From Candidatus Kapaibacterium sp. (GTDB lineage Bacteria > Bacteroidota > Ignavibacteria > Kapaibacteriales > UBA4661), in the NCBI GenBank assembly GCA_025455065.1, contig JALONG010000014.1, forward strand, positions 1 through 64,000: 64,000 bases of DNA. Reading direction: 5' to 3'. Below, one piece after another: positions 46,371 through 56,133 of this stretch. The notes beneath the pieces are model-generated. The model saw nothing but the letters and a program-made list of their open reading frames with translations, was not told the origin of the DNA and made no database searches. Within the stretch, counting starts at the first letter, position 1; every line of letters begins with the position of its first letter. The translations under genes were made by a program, and so were the position numbers.

Positions 46371-48020
46371 ATGAATAATAACGTTGATGCAATTATCGTC
46401 GGTGCAGGTTTAGCCGGACTTGCAGCAGCAGCAGAGCTTGTTGATGCTGGAAAGAAAATCGTTATACTTGACCAAGAACCAGCACAATCACTCGGCGGGC
46501 AAGCATTTTGGTCATTTGGAGGGCTTTTTTTTGTAAACTCCCCCGAACAGCGTAGAATGGGCATTCGTGATTCCTACGACCTCGCGCACCAAGATTGGAT
46601 GGGAACAGCGGGTTTCGACCGCCCCGAAGACAAGTACCCACGCCTTTGGGCGGAAGCGTATTTGGATTTTGCAACCAACGAAAAACACGATTGGCTCAAA
46701 AAGCAGGGTTTGAAGCTGTTTCCCGTTGTCGGCTGGGCGGAACGCGGTGGTTACACAGCTACGGGACACGGGAACTCCGTTCCGCGCTTCCACATCACGT
46801 GGGGAACTGGTCCCGGCGTTTTGGAGCCGTTCATCAACCGTGTGCAAAAGGGCGTGGAGCGTGGTTTGGTAACGTACTGCTTTCGACATCGTGTAACGGA
46901 ACTAATCAAAACAAATGGCGCTGTTACTGGTGTTTCAGGGGAAATTTTGGAAGCAAGTTCAGTTGAAAGAGGCGCTCCAAGTTCGCGGACGGTTATCGGA
47001 GAATTTAGTTTTCATGCTTCTGCCACAATCATCACGACCGGTGGCATTGGCGGAAACCCCGACCTTGTGCGGCAAAACTGGCCCCCACGCATGGGAACAC
47101 CCCCAAAGAAGATGATTCAAGGCGTTCCAGACTACGTAGATGGCTTGATGCTTGGGATTGTTGAACGCAATGGCGGAAACCTCATCAACCGCGATAGAAT
47201 GTGGCATTATCCTGAAGGCATCCAAAATTATGCGCCAATTTGGAGTCGCCATGCCATTCGCATCCTTTCCGGTCCTTCCCCGCTTTGGTTTGATGCGACA
47301 GGAAAACGCCTTCCCGCGCCCTTATTTCCTTGTTTCGACACGCTTGGAGCGCTGGAATACATTGTCAAAACGGGCTACGATTATTCGTGGTTTGTGCTGA
47401 CACAGAAAATGATTGAAAAAGAATTTGCGCTCTCCGGTTCGGAGCAAAATCCTGATTTAACAGGGCGCAATATTCGTTTGCTATTGAAGCGAATCGTCCC
47501 CGGCGCGCCCGCTCCGGTAGAAGCGTTCAAGGAAAAAGGAGAAGATTTCGTTGTGCGAACAAATCTTCAAGATTTAGTCAAAGGTATGAATAATTTGACG
47601 GGTGATAATCTCATACAATACAATGACTTCGAGCGGGAAATTCTTGCCAGAGACCGTGAAATGAACAATGCCTTCACCAAAGACGCACAAATTATGGCAA
47701 TTCGCACGGCAAGGAATTATCGCGGCGACAAACTTATTCGCGTCGCAACCCCGCATAAAATCTTGGATTCCAGCGCCGGACCTCTTATTGCCGTCCGACT
47801 TTGGACTCTCACCAGAAAAACCCTTGGCGGCTTGGAAACTGACCTCAAAGGGAGAGTTTTGCAAAGCAATGGCGAACCACTTCCGGGCTTGTATGCGGCG
47901 GGTGAGGCTTCGGGCTTTGGCGGCGGCGGGTATCATGGGTATCGTGCATTAGAAGGCACGTTTTTAGGAGGATGTATTTTTTCGGGGCGCACGGCTGGAA
48001 GGTCTGCTGTAGGTCAATAA
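46371..48020 (+). CDS. FAD-binding dehydrogenase, KstD/fumarate-reductase-like
   Basis: This 549-residue flavoprotein has an N-terminal dinucleotide fold with GAGLAGLAAAAELVDAG (residues 11-27) and the adjacent acidic LDQE. A capping domain and C-terminal FAD contacts (GLYAAGEASGFGGGGYHGYRALEGTFLGG) follow. It matches the 'FAD-binding dehydrogenase' relatives of 3-ketosteroid 1-dehydrogenase and flavocytochrome c. The substrate is unknown, and no heme motifs or signal peptide are present, so it is probably cytoplasmic. Its last seven bases overlap the convergent sbcC gene, so no terminator separates them. Confidence 0.88.
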   Translation: MNNNVDAIIVGAGLAGLAAAAELVDAGKKIVILDQEPAQSLGGQAFWSFGGLFFVNSPEQRRMGIRDSYDLAHQDWMGTAGFDRPEDKYPRLWAEAYLDFATNEKHDWLKKQGLKLFPVVGWAERGGYTATGHGNSVPRFHITWGTGPGVLEPFINRVQKGVERGLVTYCFRHRVTELIKTNGAVTGVSGEILEASSVERGAPSSRTVIGEFSFHASATIITTGGIGGNPDLVRQNWPPRMGTPPKKMIQGVPDYVDGLMLGIVERNGGNLINRDRMWHYPEGIQNYAPIWSRHAIRILSGPSPLWFDATGKRLPAPLFPCFDTLGALEYIVKTGYDYSWFVLTQKMIEKEFALSGSEQNPDLTGRNIRLLLKRIVPGAPAPVEAFKEKGEDFVVRTNLQDLVKGMNNLTGDNLIQYNDFEREILARDREMNNAFTKDAQIMAIRTARNYRGDKLIRVATPHKILDSSAGPLIAVRLWTLTRKTLGGLETDLKGRVLQSNGEPLPGLYAAGEASGFGGGGYHGYRALEGTFLGGCIFSGRTAGRSAVGQ

Positions 48021-51000
48021 CCACCAACAATTTGCAACGCACTGACACCATCGCCCTGTTTGCGCACACGAATTTGTGTAGATATGCGCTCTTTGAGCAT
48101 TTCCACGTGAGAAATAATACCAATCGTTTTTCCGTTCATACGGAGATTTTCCAACGCATTCATCACCTCTTCCAACGTGGTAGAATCAAGCGTTCCAAAT
48201 CCTTCGTCAATAAACAGCGAATCTATCCGCGTTTTGTGGCTTGCTAAATCCGACAAGCCCAGTGCCAGAGCCAAACTCACCAAAAATGTTTCCCCGCCGG
48301 ACAAACTCTCCACAGGGCGCACTGCGCCTGCCTGCTCGGTGTCCACGATAGAAAGCTGTAAATCTGCGTCTGGCGATTTCAAAAGTTCGTAGCGCCCATT
48401 CAAGCGCAAAAGTTGTTTATTGGCAAGCACGACAAGCCGCCCAAGCGTTAGCCCTTGCGCAAATTTACGGAACTTGTCGCCCGTCGCCGAACCGATAAGC
48501 TCGTTCAATTTTTGCCAGCGCATAGCTTCCATGCGCTGTTTCGCGCACTGTTCCGCAAGGTCGGCGTGGTGGAGTTTGTTTGTTTTGTCTTGCTCCAAAA
48601 CTTGCTGAAGTGCACCGATTTCTTGTTGAAGTGTTTTTTGCTCTTCCAAACATACCTCCAAGCGTGATGCCACCTCATGTTGTGACAAATCAGCCAAAAG
48701 ATTTTTCTCACGCTCTACATCAAGCCTTTTTTGAACACTTGCAAGCGCCGTCTGCTCTTTCATCAGTGCTTCCGAAAGAGATTTCATGCGGCTTTCAAGC
48801 CTATCTCTTTCCACTTCTTCGAGCATTGCAGCGCGAAGGTTTTCCAAAGATGAAAAACCGTCTTGCCGCGCATCCCGAAGAATTTTCTCTAAGGCGCTTC
48901 TATTCTCGTGTTCCAACGATTCGAGGCGCTTTTTTCCTTCATTCAATGTGGTTTCAAGAATATTCACCCTTTTTTCAGCTTCTTGAGCATTTGTTTGTGC
49001 TTGCGTATATGCCTTCTCTGCCGCTTCAATACTTGCCTCCAAGCGCTTGCGCTCGGCTTCGGGCTGCTTATCGCCGAAAAGCTTGGAACGTTCTTGATTA
49101 AGCTCACTTATCAATTTTTCTTTCGTTTCTAATTCCTCCAAGAGCCGCTTTGTTTCTTGCTCTTTGGTGAGGATTGCTTTTTCAAATTCAGTCAAACCTG
49201 CTTGCAAACTCTCCGCCTCCGTGCGTAAACGCTGCTCTGCTGCGGTTTTTTCGGCAAACATTTCAGCACGGCTTTCAAGCCGCTCCACAAGTGTTTGTAA
49301 GGCTTTAGGGGTTGAGGGAAGTTCCTCGTTAAAATCCGTTAGTCGCTTTGAAAGAGTATTAACGCAGTGCTTCAAAGTTTGTGATGCAGATTCTACGCGC
49401 TCTTTCAGCGAGGGAGTATCGCTTGTGAGTTTGATATGAAGGCTTTTTGCGACTTCAAGAGCAGTTTCGGCTTTTGCAAGAGCATCCTTCGCAGTGTCAG
49501 CACTCGTGCGCTCTTCAGCAATAGAGGATTGTAGCGCATCGGCTGTTTTTTTCTGCGTTTGCAAGCGTTTGTATTCGCTGCGTTTTTCGTCCTGTGCTTT
49601 GGAAATTGCCTCTCCGTCAAGCAAATATGCGGTTTTGTACATAGTATTCCGCTCCTCGAATTGCTTCACCGTTTCGGCAATTTCCGCTTGAAGCCGCTTG
49701 ATTGTTCCATCCGTCGCGCTTTGTTCTGCTGTCATTTGGGCGGTCTTCGTCTGAAGGTCATTCACTTGCTTCGTGAGGTCTTTTACGGCTTTTTCTGCTT
49801 TCTTCAAAGCCGCTTCATCACTGCTTTCGTCGGCATTGGGCGAATGTTCTGCAAAAGGATGATGCTCCGAACCGCAGAGTGGACAAGGCTTGCCGACTTC
49901 GAGCCGTTTACGGTCGTCTTCGTATTTGGCAATGAGCCGCGATTGGTCGAGTACACGCCGCGCCAAATCACGCTTCTCTTCTGAATCGGTTAGGTGTTTA
50001 CTCACCACTTCATGTTGCTGTTGCGCTTCCTTCAGCGTCACCGCATATCCCTGCTTTGCGGCTTCAGCACTGCGTAATTCCTCATTTTTTTTCGTGTACT
50101 GCTTTGCTAATTCTGCCTGCTGCCCAAGCGCTGTACCCTCATCTTTGCAAGTATTCATGCGTTCTTCAAGGTCGACAAGCGAGTTACCGCCGAGAGTGTT
50201 GTCAAGTTTGGTTTGCAATTCGTTGATTTTTTCGGACACCGTTTTGAAGTCCGTTTCATACTTCACACGCGCTTCTATGCAAGATACGATGCTGTCCGCA
50301 GCCGCCTGAAGTTTTTTCTCGTGTGCTGAAAGCGCTGTTTGTGCCTTGTTGTGTTCCTTCTGAGCAGTGTCTAATTGCGCAAATTCGCTCCGAATAAGTG
50401 GTAATGCGGCTTCCAGAGATTTATCGTTTATATGGGATTGAAGCCAAACAGCCGCTTCGCTAGAGCTGGTGCGAGTTTTGTGGAGTTTCTCTTTTCTTAA
50501 CGAATGTTCACGTAGAGTCTTGTCTAGTTCACCCTGTGCTACACTAGCTGTGGTGCGGTGTTTGGCAATGTGTTCTATCTCTGTGTTGATGACCACATCG
50601 CGGCGTGCAACATCATCAAACATCGGTTGTGCATCGTGGAGTTCTTTTTTGGCGCTTTGCAATGCAAATTCACTGTCGTAAGCCTTTTTTTGTGCAGCTT
50701 CGAGTGCTGTTTTCGCTACTGGAAGGTCGCCTGTTTCTGTATTCTGCAAAGTCACGGTGAGTGCGAGAATATCGCCGGAAATTTTATCCAAAAGGGCGAT
50801 TTGCCCATGAAATGGTGCGGTTTTGCGGTGCTGCTCCAAACGCCCCCGCTCTGGCGCAAACGCTTCATATTCCCTCTGAACTGCTTCCGTGCTTGCTTTG
50901 CAGGAATCAACGTCTTTTTCCAATGCTGCCACATCCTTCGCCCACTGAAGCACCGTGCGGAGTCTCGATGTTTCTTGTTCCAAAGCAGTATTGCGCACAT

Positions 51001-51691
51001 TGTTTTCGGCAATGATGCGAGAAAACTCATTGCGCTCATCATCCGTCAAAAGCCGCACATCGCCTAATTTGCCTGTAAGCCTCTCCAATGCTTCGTTCTC
51101 AGCCTTTGCTTTTGTGAACGCAGCTACTGAAATGCGCGTGTATTCGTCCACGCCGGTCATTTGTTCCAAAAGTTCGCCACGCTCTTTTTCGCTGGCTTTC
51201 AAAAATTCCGCGAATTTGCCTTGTGCTAACATGACCGAGCGCAGAAACTGTTCGCACGAGAGACCGCTTATTTCCTTGACTTTCTCAGGTACTTCGGATT
51301 TTTTTTGCGTGAGCAATGTTCCCTCACCGGATTTGCTTACAAGTTCGGAAAGTTCCATTTTGTCGGGCTGCAAAGCGCCGTCAGCTTTTTTTCTCGCCCG
51401 CGAAAGCGACCATTTTGCGCGGTAGCGCTTGTTTTGCGCTTCAAACTCAACTTCAGCATAACATTCCCCTGCACCGCGTGAAAGCAGGCTTTCGGGTTTG
51501 TCTTTGTCGTAGCGGGCAGCGCGTCCGTAGAGCGCAACGGTGATAGCATCCAAAATCGTAGTTTTTCCCGCACCCGTGTCTCCGGTGATAAGAAATAAGC
51601 CGCTTTCAGCGAAGGGAGCAGCGTCAAACTCAATACAATGCTCACCTCGCAGGGAGTTGATATTGGAAAAGCGCACCGATGCTATCTTCAT
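48014..51691 (-). CDS. sbcC: SbcC nuclease ATPase subunit
   Basis: This 1225-residue SMC-like ATPase of the SbcCD (Mre11-Rad50) complex processes hairpins and DNA ends. Walker A (LITGDTGAGKTTILDAI) lies near residue 35. Long coiled coils flank a zinc hook (KPCPLCGSEHHP, near residue 600). The signature motif SLSGGETFLVSLALALG and Walker B (LFIDEGFGTLD, near residue 1165) are at the C-terminus. Its ATG overlaps the sbcD stop by four bases (51688-51691), giving translational coupling. It ends in a seven-base overlap with the convergent flavoprotein gene. Confidence 0.97.
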   Translation of the reverse strand: MKIASVRFSNINSLRGEHCIEFDAAPFAESGLFLITGDTGAGKTTILDAITVALYGRAARYDKDKPESLLSRGAGECYAEVEFEAQNKRYRAKWSLSRARKKADGALQPDKMELSELVSKSGEGTLLTQKKSEVPEKVKEISGLSCEQFLRSVMLAQGKFAEFLKASEKERGELLEQMTGVDEYTRISVAAFTKAKAENEALERLTGKLGDVRLLTDDERNEFSRIIAENNVRNTALEQETSRLRTVLQWAKDVAALEKDVDSCKASTEAVQREYEAFAPERGRLEQHRKTAPFHGQIALLDKISGDILALTVTLQNTETGDLPVAKTALEAAQKKAYDSEFALQSAKKELHDAQPMFDDVARRDVVINTEIEHIAKHRTTASVAQGELDKTLREHSLRKEKLHKTRTSSSEAAVWLQSHINDKSLEAALPLIRSEFAQLDTAQKEHNKAQTALSAHEKKLQAAADSIVSCIEARVKYETDFKTVSEKINELQTKLDNTLGGNSLVDLEERMNTCKDEGTALGQQAELAKQYTKKNEELRSAEAAKQGYAVTLKEAQQQHEVVSKHLTDSEEKRDLARRVLDQSRLIAKYEDDRKRLEVGKPCPLCGSEHHPFAEHSPNADESSDEAALKKAEKAVKDLTKQVNDLQTKTAQMTAEQSATDGTIKRLQAEIAETVKQFEERNTMYKTAYLLDGEAISKAQDEKRSEYKRLQTQKKTADALQSSIAEERTSADTAKDALAKAETALEVAKSLHIKLTSDTPSLKERVESASQTLKHCVNTLSKRLTDFNEELPSTPKALQTLVERLESRAEMFAEKTAAEQRLRTEAESLQAGLTEFEKAILTKEQETKRLLEELETKEKLISELNQERSKLFGDKQPEAERKRLEASIEAAEKAYTQAQTNAQEAEKRVNILETTLNEGKKRLESLEHENRSALEKILRDARQDGFSSLENLRAAMLEEVERDRLESRMKSLSEALMKEQTALASVQKRLDVEREKNLLADLSQHEVASRLEVCLEEQKTLQQEIGALQQVLEQDKTNKLHHADLAEQCAKQRMEAMRWQKLNELIGSATGDKFRKFAQGLTLGRLVVLANKQLLRLNGRYELLKSPDADLQLSIVDTEQAGAVRPVESLSGGETFLVSLALALGLSDLASHKTRIDSLFIDEGFGTLDSTTLEEVMNALENLRMNGKTIGIISHVEMLKERISTQIRVRKQGDGVSALQIVGGY

Positions 51692-52929
51692 GCCAGAATC
51701 GCTCCTTCGTCCAAAAGCGTGAGTAATTCAGTAAATGTTGTTTGGAGTTCTGCCGCTTCATTGCCTTCTAAGCCTGATTTTTTTAGGCGTTCAGCAAAAA
51801 CATCCTTCCGCGAAAGTTCCTGCAAACTCGTTTCCACGTAATTATCAAACCCGGAAACACCTTTCGCGCGGTCTTGCACCACACGCAAGACCAGCAACTT
51901 TTCGCCATGCTTCCCGGCTGCAAAAGCGCGGAAATGCTCATTTGCGTCCATAATTGCAGTTTTTGCCTGTGGGGGCAGATGCACCTCAGCAAAGGTAGGA
52001 AGCGCATATTCACTTGGTTGAAAGGCTACTATGGCGTTTTCCACCTCAGCAATATCGCCTAAAAAGCGCACCAAACGGCGCGTTACAGGCAGCGAAACAA
52101 TTTCTACTTTTGCGGGTGAATCGGAAGAACATTCCACAATCACGACGTGTTTTTGGTCGTCGCGCTCGCTGAAATCCAGTGCGACAGGCGAGCCTGAATA
52201 TCGCACGAATTCTCGTTTTCCAACGATTTGTGGACGATGCAGATGCCCCAGCGCAATGTACGAAAACTCGTTTGGAAAGGCATCTGCGCCAATTTGCCCC
52301 AAATTCCCTACGTGAATCTGCTCTTTGCTGTCCAAATCCCCCGTAATGCCGCCTTGCGCGAAAAGATGCCCAGTGGCAATAAGCGGCAAATTCTCAGTGT
52401 TTATGCGCTTTGCAGCCGCCACGACATTTTCATAATGCCCCCGCATCCCTGCAATGATGCGCTTTTGTCGCTCGGTTTCGCTTTCTCCCGGAAGGGAATA
52501 CCGCAAATCTTTATCCCGCAAAAACGGCACGGCGCAGCAGTATCCAAGCACTGTTCCGGCACTGTTACGAATGGGAATGACTTCATCGGCAATATCCTCG
52601 GTTGCACCGCCCACAACGCGGATATTCAGGGCTTCCAAGAGGTCTTTGGGTGCGTTCAGCGAAGCGGGAGAATCGTGGTTGCCGCCCGTGATGATGACCG
52701 TGCCGCAGCCGGTCTCCGGCACTCGCGCCAAAAAGCGGTAGTATTGACGGAGGGCAGTTTGCGGTGGCATTCCCGTATCGAACACATCTCCGGCGTGAAC
52801 GATAGCATCTACGCGGTGTTCACGGGCAATGCGGAGAATTGCATCCAGCGCGGCATCTTGTTCCGGGGCGAGGTCTTGTCCGTGTAGGCGGCGACCCAAG
52901 TGCCAATCGGCAGTGTGGAGGATTTTCAT
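51688..52929 (-). CDS. sbcD: SbcD nuclease subunit
   Basis: This 413-residue calcineurin-like nuclease is the Mre11 counterpart that works with SbcC. Metal-binding motifs are in order: HTADWHLGRRL (residues 5-15), HAGDVFDTG, ITGGNHDSP, and later IATGHLFA and YIALGHLHRPQ. A capping C-terminal region follows and contacts SbcC. It is 49 bases downstream of a TonB receptor gene and overlaps sbcC by four bases. Confidence 0.97.
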   Translation of the reverse strand: MKILHTADWHLGRRLHGQDLAPEQDAALDAILRIAREHRVDAIVHAGDVFDTGMPPQTALRQYYRFLARVPETGCGTVIITGGNHDSPASLNAPKDLLEALNIRVVGGATEDIADEVIPIRNSAGTVLGYCCAVPFLRDKDLRYSLPGESETERQKRIIAGMRGHYENVVAAAKRINTENLPLIATGHLFAQGGITGDLDSKEQIHVGNLGQIGADAFPNEFSYIALGHLHRPQIVGKREFVRYSGSPVALDFSERDDQKHVVIVECSSDSPAKVEIVSLPVTRRLVRFLGDIAEVENAIVAFQPSEYALPTFAEVHLPPQAKTAIMDANEHFRAFAAGKHGEKLLVLRVVQDRAKGVSGFDNYVETSLQELSRKDVFAERLKKSGLEGNEAAELQTTFTELLTLLDEGAILA

Positions 52930-52978
52930 ACCAACATTGAATATTTACGATAAGCAATTGTACTGAAAACATTTGAAA

Positions 52979-55408
52979 TCAAAATGTAAACCCAATTCCA
53001 AAGGTCGGCAAAATAAACGGTATCAACGAAACCTCTTCAATGAACGGAACTTGTTTGCGGGAGCCGTCGGGCTGTGTTTCATCGCGGTAACGCAAATTCC
53101 ACACAAAAGGATTTTGGCGACTATATGCGTTGTAAATGCTTAGTGAAACGTTAAACGGCAAGCCCAGCCAAGGAAATTTATACGTTGCCGTTAAATCTAA
53201 CTTATGAAAATCCGGTAAACGGAAGCCATTGCGCTGTGTGGACTGAAAGCGCGGTCGGGTTATGCCTGAAGGAGTGCGCCCGTTAGTAAGTTGTACAAAA
53301 TCGAACTGCCCCACAGGCATCGTAAATGCTTGCCCCGTTTGATATACCCATGTCATACCAAATTCCCACTGTTCATTATGCTTATAGTTCAAAACAAAGG
53401 AAATATCGTGCCTGCGGTCGAAACGTGGGTGAAATGCCCGTCCTTCGTTCAAATCCGGGAACGTGCGCCAAGCCCACGAAAGCGTGTACCCAAGCCATCC
53501 TGTCCACTGCCCAATGCGTTTATTCAAAAACACTTCCAGACCATACGCCTCACCGGAACCGACGGTTAATTGGTCGTCCGTTGGAGCGAGCAGGCTGAAC
53601 TGCGCATCGTCTTTGAACTCCAGTAAATTATTTTGCGATTTGTAATAGCCCTCAATGCTAAAAAGCCAATCCCTTTCAACGGTTTGATATTCCGCTCCCA
53701 AGACAAATTGCTGCCCGTTTGCAGGTTTGACGTGGGTTGTGGAAGGAAACCACACATCGCTTGGAACGCCGATGTCATTGCGAATTATCAAGTGAATGAA
53801 CTGATTCGCCTGTGCAAAAGAGCCGCGAAGCGTTATTTCGTCGTTCACAGCGTAACTTGCGGAAAGTCTGGGTTCGAGAAAAGCATAGTTACCATTTTGA
53901 AACCACACACCGCGCAAACCCGCATTAACATTGAGATTCGGCAAAATCTGCCACTCATCTTGCGCAAAAACAGAGGTTTCAAGGGATTGTATTTCGGTCG
54001 CATTCGTCGCATCCAGCGTAAATCCTCCTCCCGAAAAACGCCCGTCGGAAACGGTGGCACCGCGAAATTGGTGGTAAATGCCTTCTACGCCAATTTTGAT
54101 GAGGTGTTCGTTGTTGGGTGTCCATTCCACATTCCCTTTGAGTGTCCAATCACGAATCCTTGACAGTGAACCAAAGCGCAGTGTGTCTCCGTTGGGAAGG
54201 TTTGAAGAAATGCTTGTTGAAAAATCGTAGTTGGTGAAACTCGCTTGAAAATTCGAGAACAAGGTTGGTGAAAATATGTGATTCCACCGCACATTTGCAA
54301 TCGCATTTCCCCACGAAACATCAAACGCCTGTTGCGAAAAAAAGGGGGGATTTTTGAGGAGGTCATAGCCCCAATACCCGCTTACATACAGGCGGTCGTC
54401 ATCGGAAAGTTTGTAATTGATTTTTGCATTGAGGTCGTAAAAGTAATAACTCGGAATAAAATTCACTGCCTGCGGGAACAAGGATTTAAGCGGTTCATTG
54501 AGTGCTGCTGCCAGCAAATCCAGCCACAACCGCCTCCCCGAAATCATAAACGTCGCATTTTCGTTAATCGGTCCTTCAATCGTCGTTCTCGCGTTCAAAA
54601 TGCTCAAACCCGCCGAACCACCGAACTTTTCTTTTGAGCCTTCTTTCATCGTAATATCAATCACACTCGACAAGCGTCCGCCGTATTCAGCCGGCAAAGC
54701 ACCTTTCAGAAGCCGTGTATCGCGGAGAGCGTCGTTATTGAAGACACTCAGTAAGCCGCCCAAATGCGTAGGGTTATAGACTATCACTCCGTCCAAAAGC
54801 GTTAAATTCTGGTCTGGTGAGCCGCCCCGCACAAAGAGTCCGTTTGAAACCTCATTCCCCGTTCTCACACCAGGCATAAGTTGTAACGCACGAAAAACAT
54901 CCGCTTCCCCGCCAAAGGCAGGCAAAGACTTGATTTCGCTTGGGGAAAGAGTAACGGCGCTGATTTTTGCCGTCGAAGTTTGTGCATCATCCCTTCTGCC
55001 CTGCACCGTTACTTCTCCTGCGCGTGCTGCTTCAAATTGCAGCGCTAGATTTATCCTGATATTTGTTTCTCCATTTGCAATAACAACATTTTTGACAAGT
55101 GGCTTGTACCCAACGCCTCTGACGAGCAAGTCGTATTTTCCTGGTCCGACATTTGGCAAAGAATAAAAACCGTATTTGTTTGTTCTTGCTCCCGTGAGCG
55201 GCTTGAAGCCTTGCTTTAGAGCAGTACCTTCACTAAAAATCAAGACATTCACCCCAATAACCGCCTCACCGGAAAGCGCTTCGTTCACAGTGCCGGAAAT
55301 TGTCGCTTGTGCGATTGTCGCTTGTGCGCTGGCATCAGGTGTAGTCAGCATTACAAGGAAGATGAAGATTACAAACATATGTGCCGATGTTGTAGTGGTG
55401 ATTTTCAT
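52979..55408 (-). CDS. TonB-dependent receptor with CarboxypepD-reg-like domain
   Basis: This 809-residue outer-membrane receptor has a signal peptide (residues 10-29) and a carboxypeptidase-regulatory-like domain (ISGTVNEALSGEAVIGVNVLI, about 37-120). A plug domain (about 150-265, with FRALQLMPGVRTGNEVSNGL and LLDGVIVYNPTH) leads into a barrel ending in LPTFGIGFTF with a terminal phenylalanine. The ligand is unknown, and no SusD-like partner or siderophore genes are adjacent. It lies in a same-strand run with YhhN upstream (40 bases) and sbcD downstream (49 bases). Confidence 0.92.
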   Translation of the reverse strand: MKITTTTSAHMFVIFIFLVMLTTPDASAQATIAQATISGTVNEALSGEAVIGVNVLIFSEGTALKQGFKPLTGARTNKYGFYSLPNVGPGKYDLLVRGVGYKPLVKNVVIANGETNIRINLALQFEAARAGEVTVQGRRDDAQTSTAKISAVTLSPSEIKSLPAFGGEADVFRALQLMPGVRTGNEVSNGLFVRGGSPDQNLTLLDGVIVYNPTHLGGLLSVFNNDALRDTRLLKGALPAEYGGRLSSVIDITMKEGSKEKFGGSAGLSILNARTTIEGPINENATFMISGRRLWLDLLAAALNEPLKSLFPQAVNFIPSYYFYDLNAKINYKLSDDDRLYVSGYWGYDLLKNPPFFSQQAFDVSWGNAIANVRWNHIFSPTLFSNFQASFTNYDFSTSISSNLPNGDTLRFGSLSRIRDWTLKGNVEWTPNNEHLIKIGVEGIYHQFRGATVSDGRFSGGGFTLDATNATEIQSLETSVFAQDEWQILPNLNVNAGLRGVWFQNGNYAFLEPRLSASYAVNDEITLRGSFAQANQFIHLIIRNDIGVPSDVWFPSTTHVKPANGQQFVLGAEYQTVERDWLFSIEGYYKSQNNLLEFKDDAQFSLLAPTDDQLTVGSGEAYGLEVFLNKRIGQWTGWLGYTLSWAWRTFPDLNEGRAFHPRFDRRHDISFVLNYKHNEQWEFGMTWVYQTGQAFTMPVGQFDFVQLTNGRTPSGITRPRFQSTQRNGFRLPDFHKLDLTATYKFPWLGLPFNVSLSIYNAYSRQNPFVWNLRYRDETQPDGSRKQVPFIEEVSLIPFILPTFGIGFTF

Positions 55409-55448
55409 GTTTTTTCACGAATGCGAAATGACTATTATTTTGAAATGT

Positions 55449-56120
55449 TCACTCTTTCACCGACCAATGCCTAACCATTCCTAGCGTAATGAGCATTTGT
55501 GCTGCACTATATGAACTCATGAGTACGATTCTTGCAAGCACCGATTCTTGAACAAAAATATTCCAAGCCAGCACAGAATCTGAAACAACAAACAACGCCG
55601 CTCCGATAGAAACAAGCCGATAACTCACACGATGTGTACGCGAGAAACGCTCCAATGCGGCAATGAGCATACCAAGCAAAATGACTGCATACACCGCAAC
55701 AGGAATATTCATACCACCCAAATACGGCGCTAAGACACTGTATAGCACAATTCCGTAACCAAGAATCGGCACAACAACAAAATATGTCAAAGTAAACGTA
55801 CCATTACTTCCAACACGATAGGACAAAATATAGCAAATATGTGCAAGCATAAATGCCCCCAATCCAGCCAACAACGCCCATGAATACTCGCTCCGAAACA
55901 TCAACACACAGTCGCCAACCCACGAACATATCAATCCGGCTATGAGAAATCGCTTTGCTGAAACGTCTCGTATAACCTTACTTAAAAGCGCAATACCAAG
56001 CGGAATAAGAGCAATAAAAGGCTTTGTAGCAAGATGCAGTGTTCTATTGCCTGTGAACTCACTAACAAGTTCAAGAGCTGCAATAACGACAAACAACAAA
56101 AGAAAAACTCGCTCAATCAT
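55449..56120 (-). CDS. YhhN-family membrane protein, lysoplasmalogenase-like
   Basis: This 223-residue protein has about eight hydrophobic helices and the YhhN/TMEM86 signatures: a KPFIALIPLG segment, WVGDCVLMF, LGAFMLAHICYILSY and GAALFVVSDSVLAWN. Family members such as TMEM86B hydrolyse the vinyl-ether bond of lysoplasmalogens; activity of bacterial members varies. It starts 13 bases after the cyclic-nucleotide-domain kinase, so it is probably in the same transcript. Confidence 0.85.
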   Translation of the reverse strand: MIERVFLLLFVVIAALELVSEFTGNRTLHLATKPFIALIPLGIALLSKVIRDVSAKRFLIAGLICSWVGDCVLMFRSEYSWALLAGLGAFMLAHICYILSYRVGSNGTFTLTYFVVVPILGYGIVLYSVLAPYLGGMNIPVAVYAVILLGMLIAALERFSRTHRVSYRLVSIGAALFVVSDSVLAWNIFVQESVLARIVLMSSYSAAQMLITLGMVRHWSVKE

Positions 56121-56133
56121 AAATAAAACCTCA

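Noticed and set aside
52228-52887. 219-residue open frame antisense to sbcD
   Set aside because: Shadow frame; sbcD has all nuclease motifs.
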